Below the pieces are notes generated by a model that saw nothing but the letters and a program-made list of their open reading frames with translations, had not been told where the DNA came from and did not search any database. A DNA stretch of 64,000 bases from Stramonita haemastoma. Taxonomy: Eukaryota > Mollusca > Gastropoda > Neogastropoda > Muricidae. Location of the stretch: NCBI GenBank assembly GCA_030674155.1, contig CM060342.1, positions 14,571,255 to 14,635,254 on the forward strand, read 5' to 3'. The position numbers and the translations under genes are program-made. Shown piece after piece: positions 51,201-60,915 of the stretch. Numbering within the stretch: position 1 is the stretch's first letter; each line of letters begins with the position of its first letter.

Positions 51201-54200
51201 ACAGGGCCGGTAGCACAAGGCACCGTCAGTGCAGAGGCGCAAGAGCGCGGGGCTCATCTGCCTCCGTCCGCTGTGGTAGTTGACGACCAGCCACCTTGTC
51301 GACGTCTTCCCGCAGGTGTCGCTGGTCTCCATGGTAACCTCAGTGATGCAGAACGTCTGGTTTTCAGGCAGCCCCGCTCCTGCTGATGAAACATCCCGCA
51401 CAAAGCGGTCCCTCTCCCCTTGTATCAGCCTCTGACAATCCGCGGCAATGCCCACAGAAAAACGTTCCTGGAGACAATGGGTATCATCACGGGCCAGAAT
51501 CTGTACCCGCTGAACATGGTTCAGGAAGAGAAGCATGGACGGAGCCTCCATCCTGAACGAGGCCAGAAGGCTGTCCAGATTTTCCTCCGCGTACAGAGTA
51601 CTGCTCAGTTCGCTGGCACACAGTCTGAGAGGGAACCAAAACAGAGTACCGGGAAAGCGACCACTTCCAGCTTGGAAGGTCTGTTCAGTTACACCAAATG
51701 ACCCCCCTAGGCTGTGGAGAATAGACTGCAGTTCTTTCCCCTTTCTTCCCGCAACACGGCGCCAGTTGCAATAGCGGTCCTCACCTTTGAAGGGATCCAT
51801 GTACATGATGTAGTCACCGCTGAGAATGACCAGGCCATCTGAAATGAAACGTTGGTGTTCGTCATTTTACTGGCTTCATCTTCATTCTGCAAAGACAGTA
51901 AAGTTGGTTTTACACCCTGTATACATATATATAGTATATATATAGTTACACAGATTTAATAGGTTTTAAAATCTTACAAGGTGACAGCCCCAATTTGGCC
52001 GGTGTAGCTATAAACAACATGATTGGATTGAATTGGATCTTTATTCTGTACATGACATATTGTAATCAGTAGATTGCAAGCTGCTTTATCATGTAGCCTG
52101 CATCCCATAGTTTAAGATGAACAGTTTAGAAGAGAAATACATAGGCAGCGGTGTAGTATAAGCTACACTTAAATATCAGTCATCACTAAGCAAAGCTGGT
52201 TACCGCTTTAGTTTAAAACTTCTTGCCAATATAGTTTAAACCCTGCCATGGCTTTTGGCAAGCAAGGGCAGTGAAGTTGGTTTTATACCCTGTATTAATC
52301 TGGATATAGTGCATAGTTTTGATATGTTTTAATTAAAATGTGACAAGGTGACAGCCCCGATATGGTCTGTGTGGTCGGTGGGGCTATTAGCAACATAATT
52401 GGATTGGATTGGCAAAAAATTGCTACCTAAATCCTAGCAAACACGCATACTGATTCATCCAAAAACAGAAAATAGAGATCTTCTTGGAAAAGGCCACATA
52501 CTTTTAAGAACAGTCATTTTTTTATCGATTTTTTTTTTACATTTAAGAGTTAATCAGAGGCCCCAATTCAAGCCTAAGCCTTCAGTAATCAAGTTGTTTA
52601 TTATGCAATGAGGCAAAATATAAAATGGATGAAGAAATAGATAATACAGATTTTGTTCATGGGTCACCGTCAAGATTAGAAGGCATTTTTATTTCAGTTT
52701 CAGTTATACATAAAACAGCAGCATAGATTACACTGCAGGGGTACATTCTTTTTTCATTTTTTGAGTGTGGTTGGCAGGACTATAAACAGCATGATTGGAC
52801 TGGATTGGTTTCATGGGGGGAAAAGCTGTAGCTTTTGGTCAGAAAATTAGTATTGTCACCATTGAGAAAAGGAGACGGGATAGCACAGTGGTCAGAGCAC
52901 TCCCTAACCCCCAGCCAGTGTTAAGCAGCATTGAGCATGGTTGCCAGTTGGATGGGTGACTGTTTGCGCACCTTGGCTACAGTAGTCCCCCAGTTCACCC
53001 AGCTGTAAATGGGTACCCGCCCTTTTTAGGGTCAGGGAGGGTAAACCAGCAAGAGAGAGGAGATGGGCACTGCCCTCAATATGCTGGCCCCTAGAGAAGC
53101 TGAGGTCTCTGAGGCTCCCCTATGATCACAAGGTTTTGGGACACCTTTACCTTTTACCTTCGAGAATAATCAGGCAATCTGAAATAATAATTATGTAGAT
53201 TTGTTCTACTGTTATTCTTTATTTTATAGTTATAATCTAATCATTATGCAATAGGTTCCATTCCCGTCACTGAGAATTACAATCTATCAATATATACACA
53301 ATTACATTGATTTTCATTTTTGTTATTCATCAATATATCATTTTTTATCATTACATTATTCATCATCATCAATCATTATGACTCATCATTATAATTGTAT
53401 TTATGGTGTAAATGATGAAGTGCATGCTGAGAAGCAGGCAATAGTATAATAACACTGTGAGTCATTATCAATCATACCAATATCCAACATCATATCGCAG
53501 GTCTTCATTATAGTATATGCTGTCACCACTGCTAACAAGTAGGTCATCAGGAATAACACACTCTTATTCATCCTCATCCTCTTATCTATCATTATACAAT
53601 GTGTGATGGTTTCACCACGGAGAATAACCATGTAAACTTAAATGATGCGTCATGATCAGTTATCATTCAACAGACAATGCATCGTGTGGTTATCACTGAC
53701 AATGACTATATTGTTGGACACAGCTGTCAGTTTCCCCCGCTTTCAGCTCCTCTCAGCTGCTAATCGATCCATCCCATCCCAGCCTAGGTGGGGTCAGCTC
53801 GTGCTATTTATAGCAAGAACTGACCACACTTGGAAATGGTGGAAGGAAAGGGCACGCTAAATTTAGAACTTGACTGAGTGATGTTGGATTTGTGCAGAAT
53901 GTGGAGTAAAGACAATGTCATCTGAAACAAAAAGGCCACAAGTCTGCACCTAGACACTGTTGTCCTTCATCATTATACTTTGCTGAAACAGACTGACCAC
54001 TGGGCATGATAGACAATGGACAAATGGAATATAAGCTGGCTATTGATCCCTAGTATCATATAAAAAAACCTAAGTCTGCTTGATTAAACTGCTGTAAATT
54101 TCAGCAATGAACAAAATCACTCGACAAATAAGACTTAATTGGCTGCTTAAAACAGTGAAAATATTAATTTTGTGAGTTTTTTTTAATGATCTTGAAGAAA

Positions 54201-54336
54201 AATTTCAAGTGACAGTAACTGCCGAGGAAAAAATTAAAGTTTCATTTACAAATTCAAACTTTTTGTAGCTGCACACTTAATGCACATCCCTGTGATGTCT
54301 GATCAGAGTGAGCATTTAAACACAGAGGAATGTCAG

Positions 54337-54380
<44 letters not shown>

Positions 54381-54934
54381 CACACACACACACACACACA
54401 CAACACACACACACACACACTTAACAAACAATTGAGTCAAAAGCTGAATGCTGTTGTTCAAAATACAGTTTTTACAAAAGCATGGGCAGCACAATTGTTC
54501 TCAATCCATAAGCAGAAACAGTTCACGCTTGCACTTAGTGTGGCTTCAATCAGTCTTCCATACCTCAATCATTTCTCTAATAAAAAAAATATATATATAT
54601 ATATAAAGACACTTTTGTGAATGCGGCAAATGAATGTTAAAAGTATACAGGGAAAATGAAAAATGAAAAAAACCTGTAAGATGGAAGACAGATTTGAACC
54701 CCAGTCCAAAGCGTCCCACTTTAAGCGGGTCTTTCTCCTTGATACTGGTGTGGAGCATACGGATGCCCTTCCAGTCCGACTCACTAAACTCGGCATCATT
54801 GTACACACACAGGGCCGGTCCCTGTCACAGCACAGAAGAATACAAAGGTAAAACTATGTACAAATCACCATCATCATCAACAATGTCAGAACATTTTTTT
54901 TTTTCTACTGCATGCAAGCTTGTGCACTCAGATA

Positions 54935-55003
<69 letters not shown>

Positions 55004-55056
55004 ACACACACCACACACACACACACACACACTTACACACACACACACACACTGAC

Positions 55057-55122
<66 letters not shown>

Positions 55123-56239
55123 ACAACACGCAACACACACACACAACAACACACACACACAACACACTACACACACACCACACATCTTCACAGACACAGG
55201 GTTTTATACCCTGTTTTAATCGTATATATAATTGTACAGTTTTAATAGGAGTTTAAAGATTTGATGAGGTGACAGCCCCGATATGGCCTGTGTGGTCGGC
55301 GGAGCTATAAACAACATGATTGGATTGGATCAGAGTGTGCATTGAAGAAGAAAAGAAGTCCAGAATTACTATTTAACAAAGTCCAACATCATACTTGTCC
55401 TACGTCTAGTGCTCGTCTTATGTTGATGATTAATAACTAATCTTAATGTTCAAAATCAAACTTGTACTACCATTCCACTAACATATTTGTCCTACATCTA
55501 GTATTTGTCTTATGTTGAAGATTAATATCTAATCTTGATGTTCAAAATCAAACTTGTACTACCATTCCACTGACATATTTGTCCAACATCTAGTACTTGT
55601 CTTATGTTGAAGATTAATATGTAATCCTGATGTACAAAATCAAACTTGTACTACCATTCCACTAACATATTTGTCCAACATCTAGTACTTGTCTTATGTT
55701 GAAGATTAATATCTAATCTTGATGTTCAAAATCGAACTTGTACTACCATTCCACCATCATATTTGTGCTTTCCTAAGCCCAGTTTGACAGTTTTATCTTC
55801 AAGTCAAACATTACACTACTTCTACCTTGAAGTCAAGCATAACATGTGTTCTACTTTGAAAGCCAGTATTAAATGTATCCTACATACAATGCAGTCCAAA
55901 GCAACACTGGTCCTACCTTGAAGAACTTGAGGTGTGGATGCTTTCTCAAGGTGCGGCTGTCTATGTCCCGGTTAAAACGACGATTGTCTGTCAGCACTTT
56001 GACAGTTGTTGCCCCTGCATCCTCCGCATTCTGTATCAGTTCCTGCTCAACCACAATCACTAAAACTGCCATGACTGAGATAGATTAGTCAAAATTATCA
56101 ACAACAAAAGTGTTTGGAATTAAATGGCCATTATAAATACATATATATATATATATAAGAGAAGAGAGAGAGAGAGAGAGAGATGTATCATATATCTATC
56201 TATATCTATATATCTATCTATATATCTATCTATCTATAT

Positions 56240-56298
<59 letters not shown>

Positions 56299-56326
56299 GA
56301 TACATCTATCTCTACATATATGTGTG

Positions 56327-56384
<58 letters not shown>

Positions 56385-56387
56385 TGT

Positions 56388-56476
<89 letters not shown>

Positions 56477-57649
56477 CTAGATAGATAGATAGATAGATAG
56501 ATAGATGACACAATTCCTCTATGGACAAAAGCTAAAAAAAAACCCTAACTTTAAAAAAACAGATATTCAAGCAAATAGACCTAGAATATGCCTGGCAATG
56601 CCTAACCTTCACCACATAGTTTTCACCAGAGAGTTTTTTTAAAGTGAGGATAAAAATCATGTAGTATATGAAAAAACCTGTAAGAGGGAAGACAGATTTG
56701 AACCCCAGTCCAAAGAGTTCCACTTTAAGCAGGTCTTTCTCCTTGATACTGGTGTGGGGCATACTTTGTACAGCAAAAGTCTTATGTGGCTTATTTCAGT
56801 TGTTTGGTCTTTGGACTAACACTGCAGATGATAAATGCATGCTCTATGGAATGGTGTCCTGATCACAGGGTATTTGTGTTCATGGTAGGTGCTGAAATTT
56901 AAGTTCGAATCTTAGTTTGCATAAGTTGGATTTTTTGTTTTATGTTTGTTGTTCATTTTAAGTTGATATTTTTATTTTAAATATAATAAAATAAGCACTC
57001 ATGTGTTGTTGTTGTTGTTGTTGTTTTACACCCAGTTCCAATGTGCATGCAATTTTGTAAATTTTGTCATCCATTCCCACTGGCACAAATATGGCCTACT
57101 CTTCTAAAAGGTAAGACAGGCTTTGATGTGTGCACAAAATGTTTCAGTAGTTTCATCTGGTTTATAGCCATCACCTAAAAAAATAACCCAAAATAAAACA
57201 AAACAAAACAAAAAGGTCTGTTTCATTATAAAAGTATCTAAAAATGCTACCTGTTTATCTTCATTGAGTTTGATTTTTTAATTTGATATCGAGGTTCAGT
57301 GAACAGCGATGATGTATAAATTTTTTAATCATATTGTTAGGGATGATGTGTTCACCAAACAACAGGAATCTGAGGTTGAAAAATTCATACATCATATCAG
57401 ATTCAATAAAGCTTCATGTCACATTAAGAATATTTTACAGAAATACTGGACCATTTTCAAGGAAAAATACCCCCCCCCCCCCCCCCCCCCAATTTCTTGA
57501 CTCAAGAATTGAATGCAAGAAAATGCAAAAGGCACACTCCAAGTACCTAACAAATGTAGTTTACCAATTCACAAAGGGACACTACAGGCTACTGCCTCAG
57601 ATGAATTTTTTACCTCCCTTCCCATGTTAACTACAAAAGATGGGAGGGA

Positions 57650-57686
<37 letters not shown>

Positions 57687-59391
57687 GTCAGAGCAGACAG
57701 ACAGACAGACAGAGATGGAATTAACATAGGTAACAACTTCACTCCCTTTTAAGTCTCTCAGCTGAGACTATAAGGCAAGGTCAACATGCCAACACCTTAA
57801 GTTTCATATTGACTGTAGGAGGAGAAAGTGGGGGAGGGGGTGCATCTTGATGTGTATCTTCTCGCTGGGAAAATGAACTTCATCCGTTTCTCACATGAGT
57901 CTTTAACATAAGGGCATGAATGAATGCATGCAAAGCATCTTGTGCACACTCAGAACATTTTAAAAACACATCCATCTCTGTAAGAAAGGTAGGTCATGTC
58001 TGGTAGCATGTCTGGCATGAACATACCTGCACCCTAGAAACAGACTCGACTAGGCTGCACCTGCTCTACCTTACGATTCAGTGCAATACTGTACACCCAA
58101 TGACTCCCCAAGGTGTACAGTATTGCACTGTGTGATCGATGTGGGTTTTCCCACGATGCGGTGGCCATCCTGGGCTGACCCTTATGGTTGACCAGGGCGT
58201 CGATACAAGCAAGGACAGTTGAGTTGGCTTTATACCCTGTTTTAAACTGTACATAGTCGCACACTTTTAATACGAGTTTTAAAATGTAACGAGGTGACAG
58301 CCCCCATATGGCCTATGTGGTCGGCGGGGCTATAAGCAACATAATTGGATTGGATTGGACTCCTCAAGGTGTTAGGGAAGGGGTCCAGTTTATCTATTTT
58401 ATTTATTATTTTTATTTTGAGGATGATGGAATAAGCACTCATGTGCTTTTTTTTAAACATCCAGTCCCCTGTGTGTATGCAGTTTTGTAAATGTTGTCAT
58501 CCATTCATCTCCCAGTCAAACAGATGACAGGTGGAAAAGTCACCAGTCAGCAATTTTGGGGGGATGGGATAGCCTAGTGGTCAGAACATTGTGCTCGCAA
58601 TTTGACGACCAGAGTTTGATTCCTGTTTGAGGGGATTTTTTTCCTGGAGTTAACATCAGTGCTGACTCCACTCTACCCAAAAGTCCTTCAGGTGAGACTA
58701 TGAACCGAGGCCCTGTGTGTGAATGCACGTAGGACATCTTGCGCACTCTTCAATCCTATTCTGCTTTTCATAAGAGTAGGCCATTGTGCGCCAGTGGGAA
58801 CAGATGACAAGATTTACAAAAATGCATACACACAGGGACTGGATGTAAAAAAGCACATGAGTGCTTATTCTATTATTCTGGATACAAAAGAATAAATAAA
58901 TAAAATAATAAAATAAACATATATATATATATAGATGTGTATAGATATATAGATATATAAACAAATAAAGCCAAAAGAATAAATGAATAAAATAAAAATA
59001 AATAAATGGATAAATAGACAAATAAATAAATAAATAAAGCCAAAAGAATATTTTTAAAAATTAATAAATAGATAAATAGACAAATAAATAAAGCCAAAAG
59101 AATAAATGAATTTTTAAAAATAAATAAATAGATAAATATATGAATAGATAAATAAAGCCAAAAGAATAAATGAATAAAAAAAATAATTAATAGACAAATG
59201 AATAAATAAATAAATAAAGCCCAAAGAATAAGTGAATGAATGAATGAATAAAATAATATAAATAAATAAATAAGCCACCTTGAGGATCTGGCCATCATCT
59301 GGGTACAGGTCAAGGATGTTGCGGAGTTCTTGGATGAGGGAGGGTCGAAGGGTGCACAGGTCCTCCCCCTCCGAGTCCTGGCTGTCCGAGG
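35612..59391 (-). CDS. SACS: Sacsin gene (whole visible span, seven exons)
   Basis: Sacsin is a giant cytosolic co-chaperone. In vertebrates its loss causes spastic ataxia of Charlevoix-Saguenay and disturbs intermediate filaments and mitochondria. The visible exons encode about 4,450 residues, close to the 4,579 of human sacsin. They run through three sacsin repeat regions, each starting with an HSP90-like ATP-binding fold ([33 protein letters not shown]), then a DnaJ domain with HPD, then a HEPN domain. Introns have GT-AG ends and phases that join correctly. The first visible exon starts mid-codon, so at least one 5' exon with the start codon (and any ubiquitin-like region) is unplaced. The giant exon needs eleven small frame corrections. 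The frame closes correctly after these, which argues for an intact gene. Confidence 0.95.
35951..36232. repeat. CA microsatellites in last sacsin intron
   Basis: Several (CA)n blocks with CACT and CGCA interruptions, close to the acceptor of the last exon. Confidence 0.97.
36233..37390 (-). other. Rest of last sacsin intron
   Basis: No gene seen. A short duplicated segment (AGGCCTGTCTGTCATATGTA with ATCATGTAAT) occurs twice near 36597 and 36673. Confidence 0.6.
37391..48495 (-). CDS. SACS: Sacsin giant exon (repeat regions 1-3, DnaJ, start of HEPN) with frameshifts
   Basis: An 11.1-kb exon, matching the giant 3' exon of vertebrate sacsin. It encodes the end of repeat region 1, repeat regions 2 and 3, the DnaJ domain (HPD at 37822-37830), a serine-rich linker ([13 protein letters not shown]) and the first part of HEPN. 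It ends at donor GTAAGT (37390). Reading requires frame changes near 47747, 47640, 46815, 45373, 42422, 41850, 41385, 40132, 40030, 39705 and 37800. Ten equal one missing base. The one at 40030, in a C run, is one extra base or two missing. In between, long conserved frames are intact. With the corrections, the exon length modulo three agrees with both splice phases. Confidence 0.93.
37780..37945 (-). other. Sacsin DnaJ domain
   Basis: [20 protein letters not shown] then [13 protein letters not shown]. The HPD tripeptide needed to stimulate HSP70 is intact. A one-base shift just after HPDKNRA would otherwise truncate the protein. The continuing frame reads [18 protein letters not shown]. Confidence 0.9.
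42480..43237 (-). other. Sacsin repeat region 3, ATPase module
   Basis: Contains [37 protein letters not shown] and [20 protein letters not shown], then [10 protein letters not shown]. The N box has K in place of G after DDA, a small departure seen only in this third module. Confidence 0.93.
45880..46415 (-). other. Sacsin repeat region 2, ATPase module
   Basis: Contains [37 protein letters not shown] and [20 protein letters not shown], the second HSP90-like module. All N-box residues are present. Confidence 0.93.
48595..49035. repeat. Tandem array of about 55-bp units in sacsin intron
   Basis: About eight irregular units share CTGTAGAGTTTGATCTCATC, TTTATCACTCAATGAAAC and AAAAGAAAATA. Confidence 0.93.
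49121..49379 (+). mobile_element. Repeat E, near full-length copy
   Basis: Runs from GGAATCTGGTTTCGGTTTTA through CGATGTGGGTTTTCCC, GGGCTGACCCTTATGGTCGA, ACTGTACATAGTCGCACAC and ATGGCCTATGTGGTCAGCGG to ATTGGATTGG. It is homologous to 50392 and 58131, and to several 3' fragments, including one at 49392-49460. It is probably a SINE or a LINE 3' end terminated by ATTGG repeats. Confidence 0.8.
49632..50260 (-). CDS. SACS: Sacsin exon, repeat region 1 middle
   Basis: About 209 codons ([16 protein letters not shown] to [10 protein letters not shown]). The acceptor is CATTTCAG, the donor is GTGGGG, and there are no frame errors. It carries [24 protein letters not shown] sequence typical of the region between the ATPase fold and the end of a sacsin repeat. 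Confidence 0.93.
50392..50656 (+). mobile_element. Repeat E, near full-length copy
   Basis: Same family and orientation as 49121, ending in (ATTGG)n. Confidence 0.8.
50685..50858. mobile_element. SINE A 3' end followed by SINE C fragment
   Basis: 50685-50795 carries GCCGGTGGGAACAGATGACA and GGGACTGGATGTAAAAAAGC, the 3' end of family A (plus). 50818-50858 (GGCTGGGGGGAAGCGAGCGC) is a reverse-complement start of family C. Confidence 0.7.
50932..51838 (-). CDS. SACS: Sacsin exon, repeat region 1 body
   Basis: About 300 codons without frame errors. It begins [20 protein letters not shown] and passes through [10 protein letters not shown]. It then reaches [20 protein letters not shown] and [14 protein letters not shown], hallmarks of the sacsin repeat after the ATPase fold. 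It ends at CTCCTCAG with donor GTTAGA, and the split arginine codon is completed by the next exon. Confidence 0.95.
51902..52040 (+). mobile_element. Repeat E, 3' fragment
   Basis: AGTTGGTTTTACACCCTGTA to ATTGGATTGAATTGG. Confidence 0.7.
52041..52868. other. Sacsin intron with repeat E fragments
   Basis: 3' fragments of repeat E lie at 52262-52412 (plus) and 52765-52808 (plus). The remainder is AT-rich without a gene. Confidence 0.7.
52869..53165 (+). mobile_element. SINE family C with 5S rRNA-like segment
   Basis: The head GGGATAGCACAGTGGTCAGA is tRNA-like. It is followed by TTGCCAGTTGGATGGGTGAC, which resembles the box C region of 5S rRNA. A conserved body follows (AAATGGGTACCCGCCC, GGAGATGGGCACTGCCCTCA) with end GGGACACCTTTACCTTTTAC. 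A nearly complete second copy is at 63480. Confidence 0.8.
53166..53718. other. Sacsin intron, AT-rich
   Basis: Many ATCATTAT-type words, with no gene or clean tandem repeat. Confidence 0.6.
53719..53910 (+). mobile_element. Short MITE-like repeat D, copy 3
   Basis: CACAGCTGTCAGTTTCCCCC to GATTTGTGCAGAATGTGG. The right end has lost the CTGTG terminus. Confidence 0.78.
53911..54338. other. Sacsin intron, unassigned
   Basis: AT-rich, nothing recognised. Confidence 0.5.
54339..54420. repeat. CA microsatellite
   Basis: (CA)n with two AACACA interruptions. Confidence 0.97.
54674..54821 (-). CDS. SACS: Sacsin exon, repeat region 1 ATP-lid segment
   Basis: Encodes [17 protein letters not shown], then [19 protein letters not shown] and KSVFHLT, the glycine-rich lid region typical of sacsin ATPase modules. 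The acceptor is GTGACAG. The donor is GTTTTTTT, a weak but usable GT. The exon ends in phase 1, and the next exon completes an aspartate (HLTDG). Part of this exon is duplicated at 56670-56764. Confidence 0.93.
54941..55190. repeat. CA microsatellite cluster
   Basis: Long (CA)n with CCACA, CTTACA and CAACA interruptions, about 120 bp upstream (on the minus strand) of the exon at 54674-54821. Confidence 0.97.
55198..55331 (+). mobile_element. Repeat E, 3' fragment
   Basis: GGGTTTTATACCCTGTTTTA through ATGGCCTGTGTGGTCGGCGG to ATTGGATTGG. Confidence 0.75.
55383..55765. repeat. Tandem array of about 90-bp units
   Basis: About four units share CTTGTACTACCATTCCACTA, TTTGTCCAACATCTAGTAC and CTTATGTTGAAGATTAATAT. 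Confidence 0.93.
55917..56042 (-). CDS. SACS: Sacsin exon, repeat region 1 ATP-binding N motif
   Basis: A 42-codon exon in phase 0 on both sides. It encodes [20 protein letters not shown] and further residues to LKFFK. The E, N and D of the Bergerat-fold N box are all present. Acceptor GAGCAG and donor GTAGGA are clear. Confidence 0.95.
56135..56507. repeat. TA, GA and GATA microsatellites
   Basis: (TA)n blocks with repeated GAGAGAGATGTATCATAT modules and a final (GATA)n. Confidence 0.97.
56670..56764 (-). pseudogene. Partial duplicate of a sacsin exon in the wrong intron
   Basis: About 94 bp match the 3' two-thirds of the exon at 54674-54821 and its donor. The copy reads [19 protein letters not shown] then KSVFPLT. 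It is open but lacks the exon's first 20-odd codons and its acceptor. It lies upstream of the exon at 55917-56042, out of order, so splicing it in would scramble the ATPase fold. The glycine and arginine of KVGRF are replaced by EL. Confidence 0.85.
56978..57165 (-). mobile_element. SINE family A, 3' fragment
   Basis: Reverse complement of the family A end: AATAAGCACTCATGTG, a (GTT)n expansion, CCAGTTCC, GTCATCCATTCCCACTGGCA and GGCCTACTCTT. Confidence 0.7.
57166..58078. other. Sacsin intron, unassigned, with C run and GACA repeat
   Basis: Contains a poly-C run at about 57471-57490, a (GACA)n tract at about 57657-57712, and a probable diverged SINE A fragment at 57895-58030 (AGCATCTTGTGCACACTCAG). 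No gene. Confidence 0.6.
58079..58130. other. Perfect 19-bp inverted repeat with 14-nt loop
   Basis: CAGTGCAATACTGTACACC at 58079-58097 is exactly reversed and complemented at 58112-58130. The loop is 58098-58111. It sits at the left edge of a repeat E copy. Confidence 0.95.
58131..58358 (+). mobile_element. Repeat E, copy lacking its start
   Basis: Begins at TGTGATCGATGTGGGTTTTC and runs to ATTGGATTGGATTGG. Confidence 0.8.
58425..58510 (-). mobile_element. SINE family A, 3' fragment
   Basis: GGAATAAGCACTCATGTGC, ATCCAGTCCCC and TTTTGTAAATGTTGTCATCC. Confidence 0.75.
58558..58905 (+). mobile_element. SINE family A, most complete copy
   Basis: Box A-like GATAGCCTAGTGGTCAGAAC, box B-like AGAGTTTGATTCCTG, the body GGAGTTAACATCAGTGCTGA and AGGCCCTGTGTGTGAATGC. 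The 3' end is GGGACTGGATGTAAAAAAGC and AAAAGAATAAATAAATAAA. About 340 bp. It can serve as the reference copy for the family. Confidence 0.85.
58906..59270. repeat. A-rich tandem repeat following a SINE tail
   Basis: Imperfect units of AATAAATAAAGCCAAAAGAA and neighbouring A/T variation, probably expanded from the SINE's A-rich tail. It runs to within 10 bp of a sacsin exon donor. Confidence 0.9.
59279..59391 (-). CDS. SACS: Sacsin exon, N-terminal edge of repeat region 1
   Basis: Encodes an acidic lead ([11 protein letters not shown]) and [20 protein letters not shown] then ILK, the segment that precedes the first ATPase motif in sacsin. Acceptor TTTCAG is at 59392-59397 and donor GT at 59278-59277. 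The exon starts with two bases of a codon and ends in phase 0, joining ILK to ELIQN in the next exon. An in-frame ATG is absent just upstream, so this is an internal exon. Confidence 0.9.
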
Positions 59392-59399
59392 CTGAAACA

Positions 59400-59689
59400 T
59401 CAATCAATCAATCAAATTCAATCAATCAATCAAATTCAATCAATCAAATTCAATTAATCAAATCAATTAATAAAATTCTTTTATTTCAAGGAGGATGAAT
59501 AAGCACTCGTGTGCTTTTTTACATCCATATCAAATTCAATCAATGAATCAATCAATCAAATCTATCAAATTCTTTTAATGGAAAGATTATGAACAAACAC
59601 TCATGTGCTTTTTTACATTCAGTCCCCACTATGACAAGACACACACATAAAACTCCTAGATTAGTGTGTGTCTTGTCATACCTGAAACA
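59400..59689. repeat. AATC repeats and SINE A 3' ends
   Basis: (CAATCAAT)n and (AAATCAATT) blocks alternate with two fragments of the SINE A 3' end (GAATAAGCACTCGTGTGC near 59497 and AACACTCATGTGCTTTTTTA near 59596). Confidence 0.8.
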
Positions 59690-60075
59690 GCCAATCTATG
59701 TATGAATCTTGTAACTGGCTTCCAAACAGCCAATTTATAATATGTGTCTTGTCATAGCAGGCTCCCAATCAGCCAATTTATGTGTGAGTCTTGTCATAGC
59801 AGGCTCCAATCAGCCAATTTATGTGTGAGTCTTGTCATAGCAGCTCCCAATCAGCCAATTTATGTGTGAGTCTTGTCATAGCAGGCTCCCAATCAGCCAA
59901 TTTATGTGTGAGTCTTGTCATAGCTGGCTCTCAATCAGCCAATCTATGTGTGAGTCTTGATATAACTGGCTTCTAAACAGCCAATTTATGTGTGTGTCTT
60001 GATATAACTGGCTTCTAAACAGCCAATTTATGTGTGAGTCTTGTCATAGCTGGCTTCCAAACAGCCAATCTATGT
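59690..60075. repeat. Tandem array of about 42-bp units
   Basis: About nine units share CAGCCAATTTATGTGTGAGT and CTTGTCATAGCAGGCTCCCA. Confidence 0.95.
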
Positions 60076-60090
60076 GTTTTGTCAGAACTG

Positions 60091-60091
<1 letters not shown>

Positions 60092-60156
<65 letters not shown>

Positions 60157-60312
60157 CTGTCTGTCTGTCTGTCTGTCTGTCTGTGTCTCTGTGTCTGTGT
60201 GTCTGTGTGTCTGACTGTGTGTGTGTTTGTCTGTGTCTCTGTGTTTCCTTCATTGTTTTGTCTTTATCTTTCGAGACTAAACTGCCTCATACCATACCAC
60301 ATAATAATGATG

Positions 60313-60356
<44 letters not shown>

Positions 60357-60378
60357 GATGATGATGATAATAATGATG

Positions 60379-60409
<31 letters not shown>

Positions 60410-60417
60410 CAATAATG

Positions 60418-60448
<31 letters not shown>

Positions 60449-60454
60449 AACAAC

Positions 60455-60485
<31 letters not shown>
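60092..60485. repeat. TG, TCTG, AAT and ACA microsatellites
   Basis: (TG)n, (TCTG)n, a short unique spacer at about 60255-60300, then (AAT)n, (GAT)n and (ACA)n. Poly-asparagine and similar open frames are artefacts. Confidence 0.97.
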
Positions 60486-60488
<3 letters not shown>

Positions 60489-60639
60489 GGAATTTATATA
60501 GCACTATATCTTGCAAAAACAAATCAAAGCGCTTGTATTCAACCAATTCTTACCATGCAACCAATCATAATTTAGATATTTAACAAAGTGAAATACACAG
60601 ATGAGACCCTACAAATCCTACACTTCACTACACTGGCTG

Positions 60640-60915
60640 TCACACTGCACTGCACTGCACTACACTACACTACACTACAGTACACTACACTATGCTACAC
60701 TACACTACACACTACCCTACCCTACCTTACACTACACTATACTACACTCCAGTACACTACATTACTTTACACTACAGTACACTACACTACACACTACCCT
60801 ACCCTACCTTACACTACACTATACTACACTACACTCCATACACTACATTACTTTACACTACACTACACTACACTACACTACACTACAGTACACTATGCTA
60901 CACTACACTACAAAT
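60640..60915. repeat. CACTA-type pentanucleotide repeat
   Basis: (CTACA)n with a duplicated inner block ACACTACCCTACCCTACCTT at about 60709 and 60791. Confidence 0.95.

Noticed and set aside
52910..52960. A 5S rRNA gene
   Set aside because: Only a short box C-like segment matches. The rest is SINE.
58558..58640. A functional tRNA gene
   Set aside because: Only box A-like and weak box B-like motifs are present and no cloverleaf closes. It is the head of a repeated SINE.
59274..59410. Start codon of sacsin at the first visible exon
   Set aside because: No in-frame ATG occurs. A TTTCAG acceptor sits at the exon edge and the exon begins mid-codon.
60030..60575. Asparagine-rich protein
   Set aside because: Translation of AAT and GAT microsatellites.
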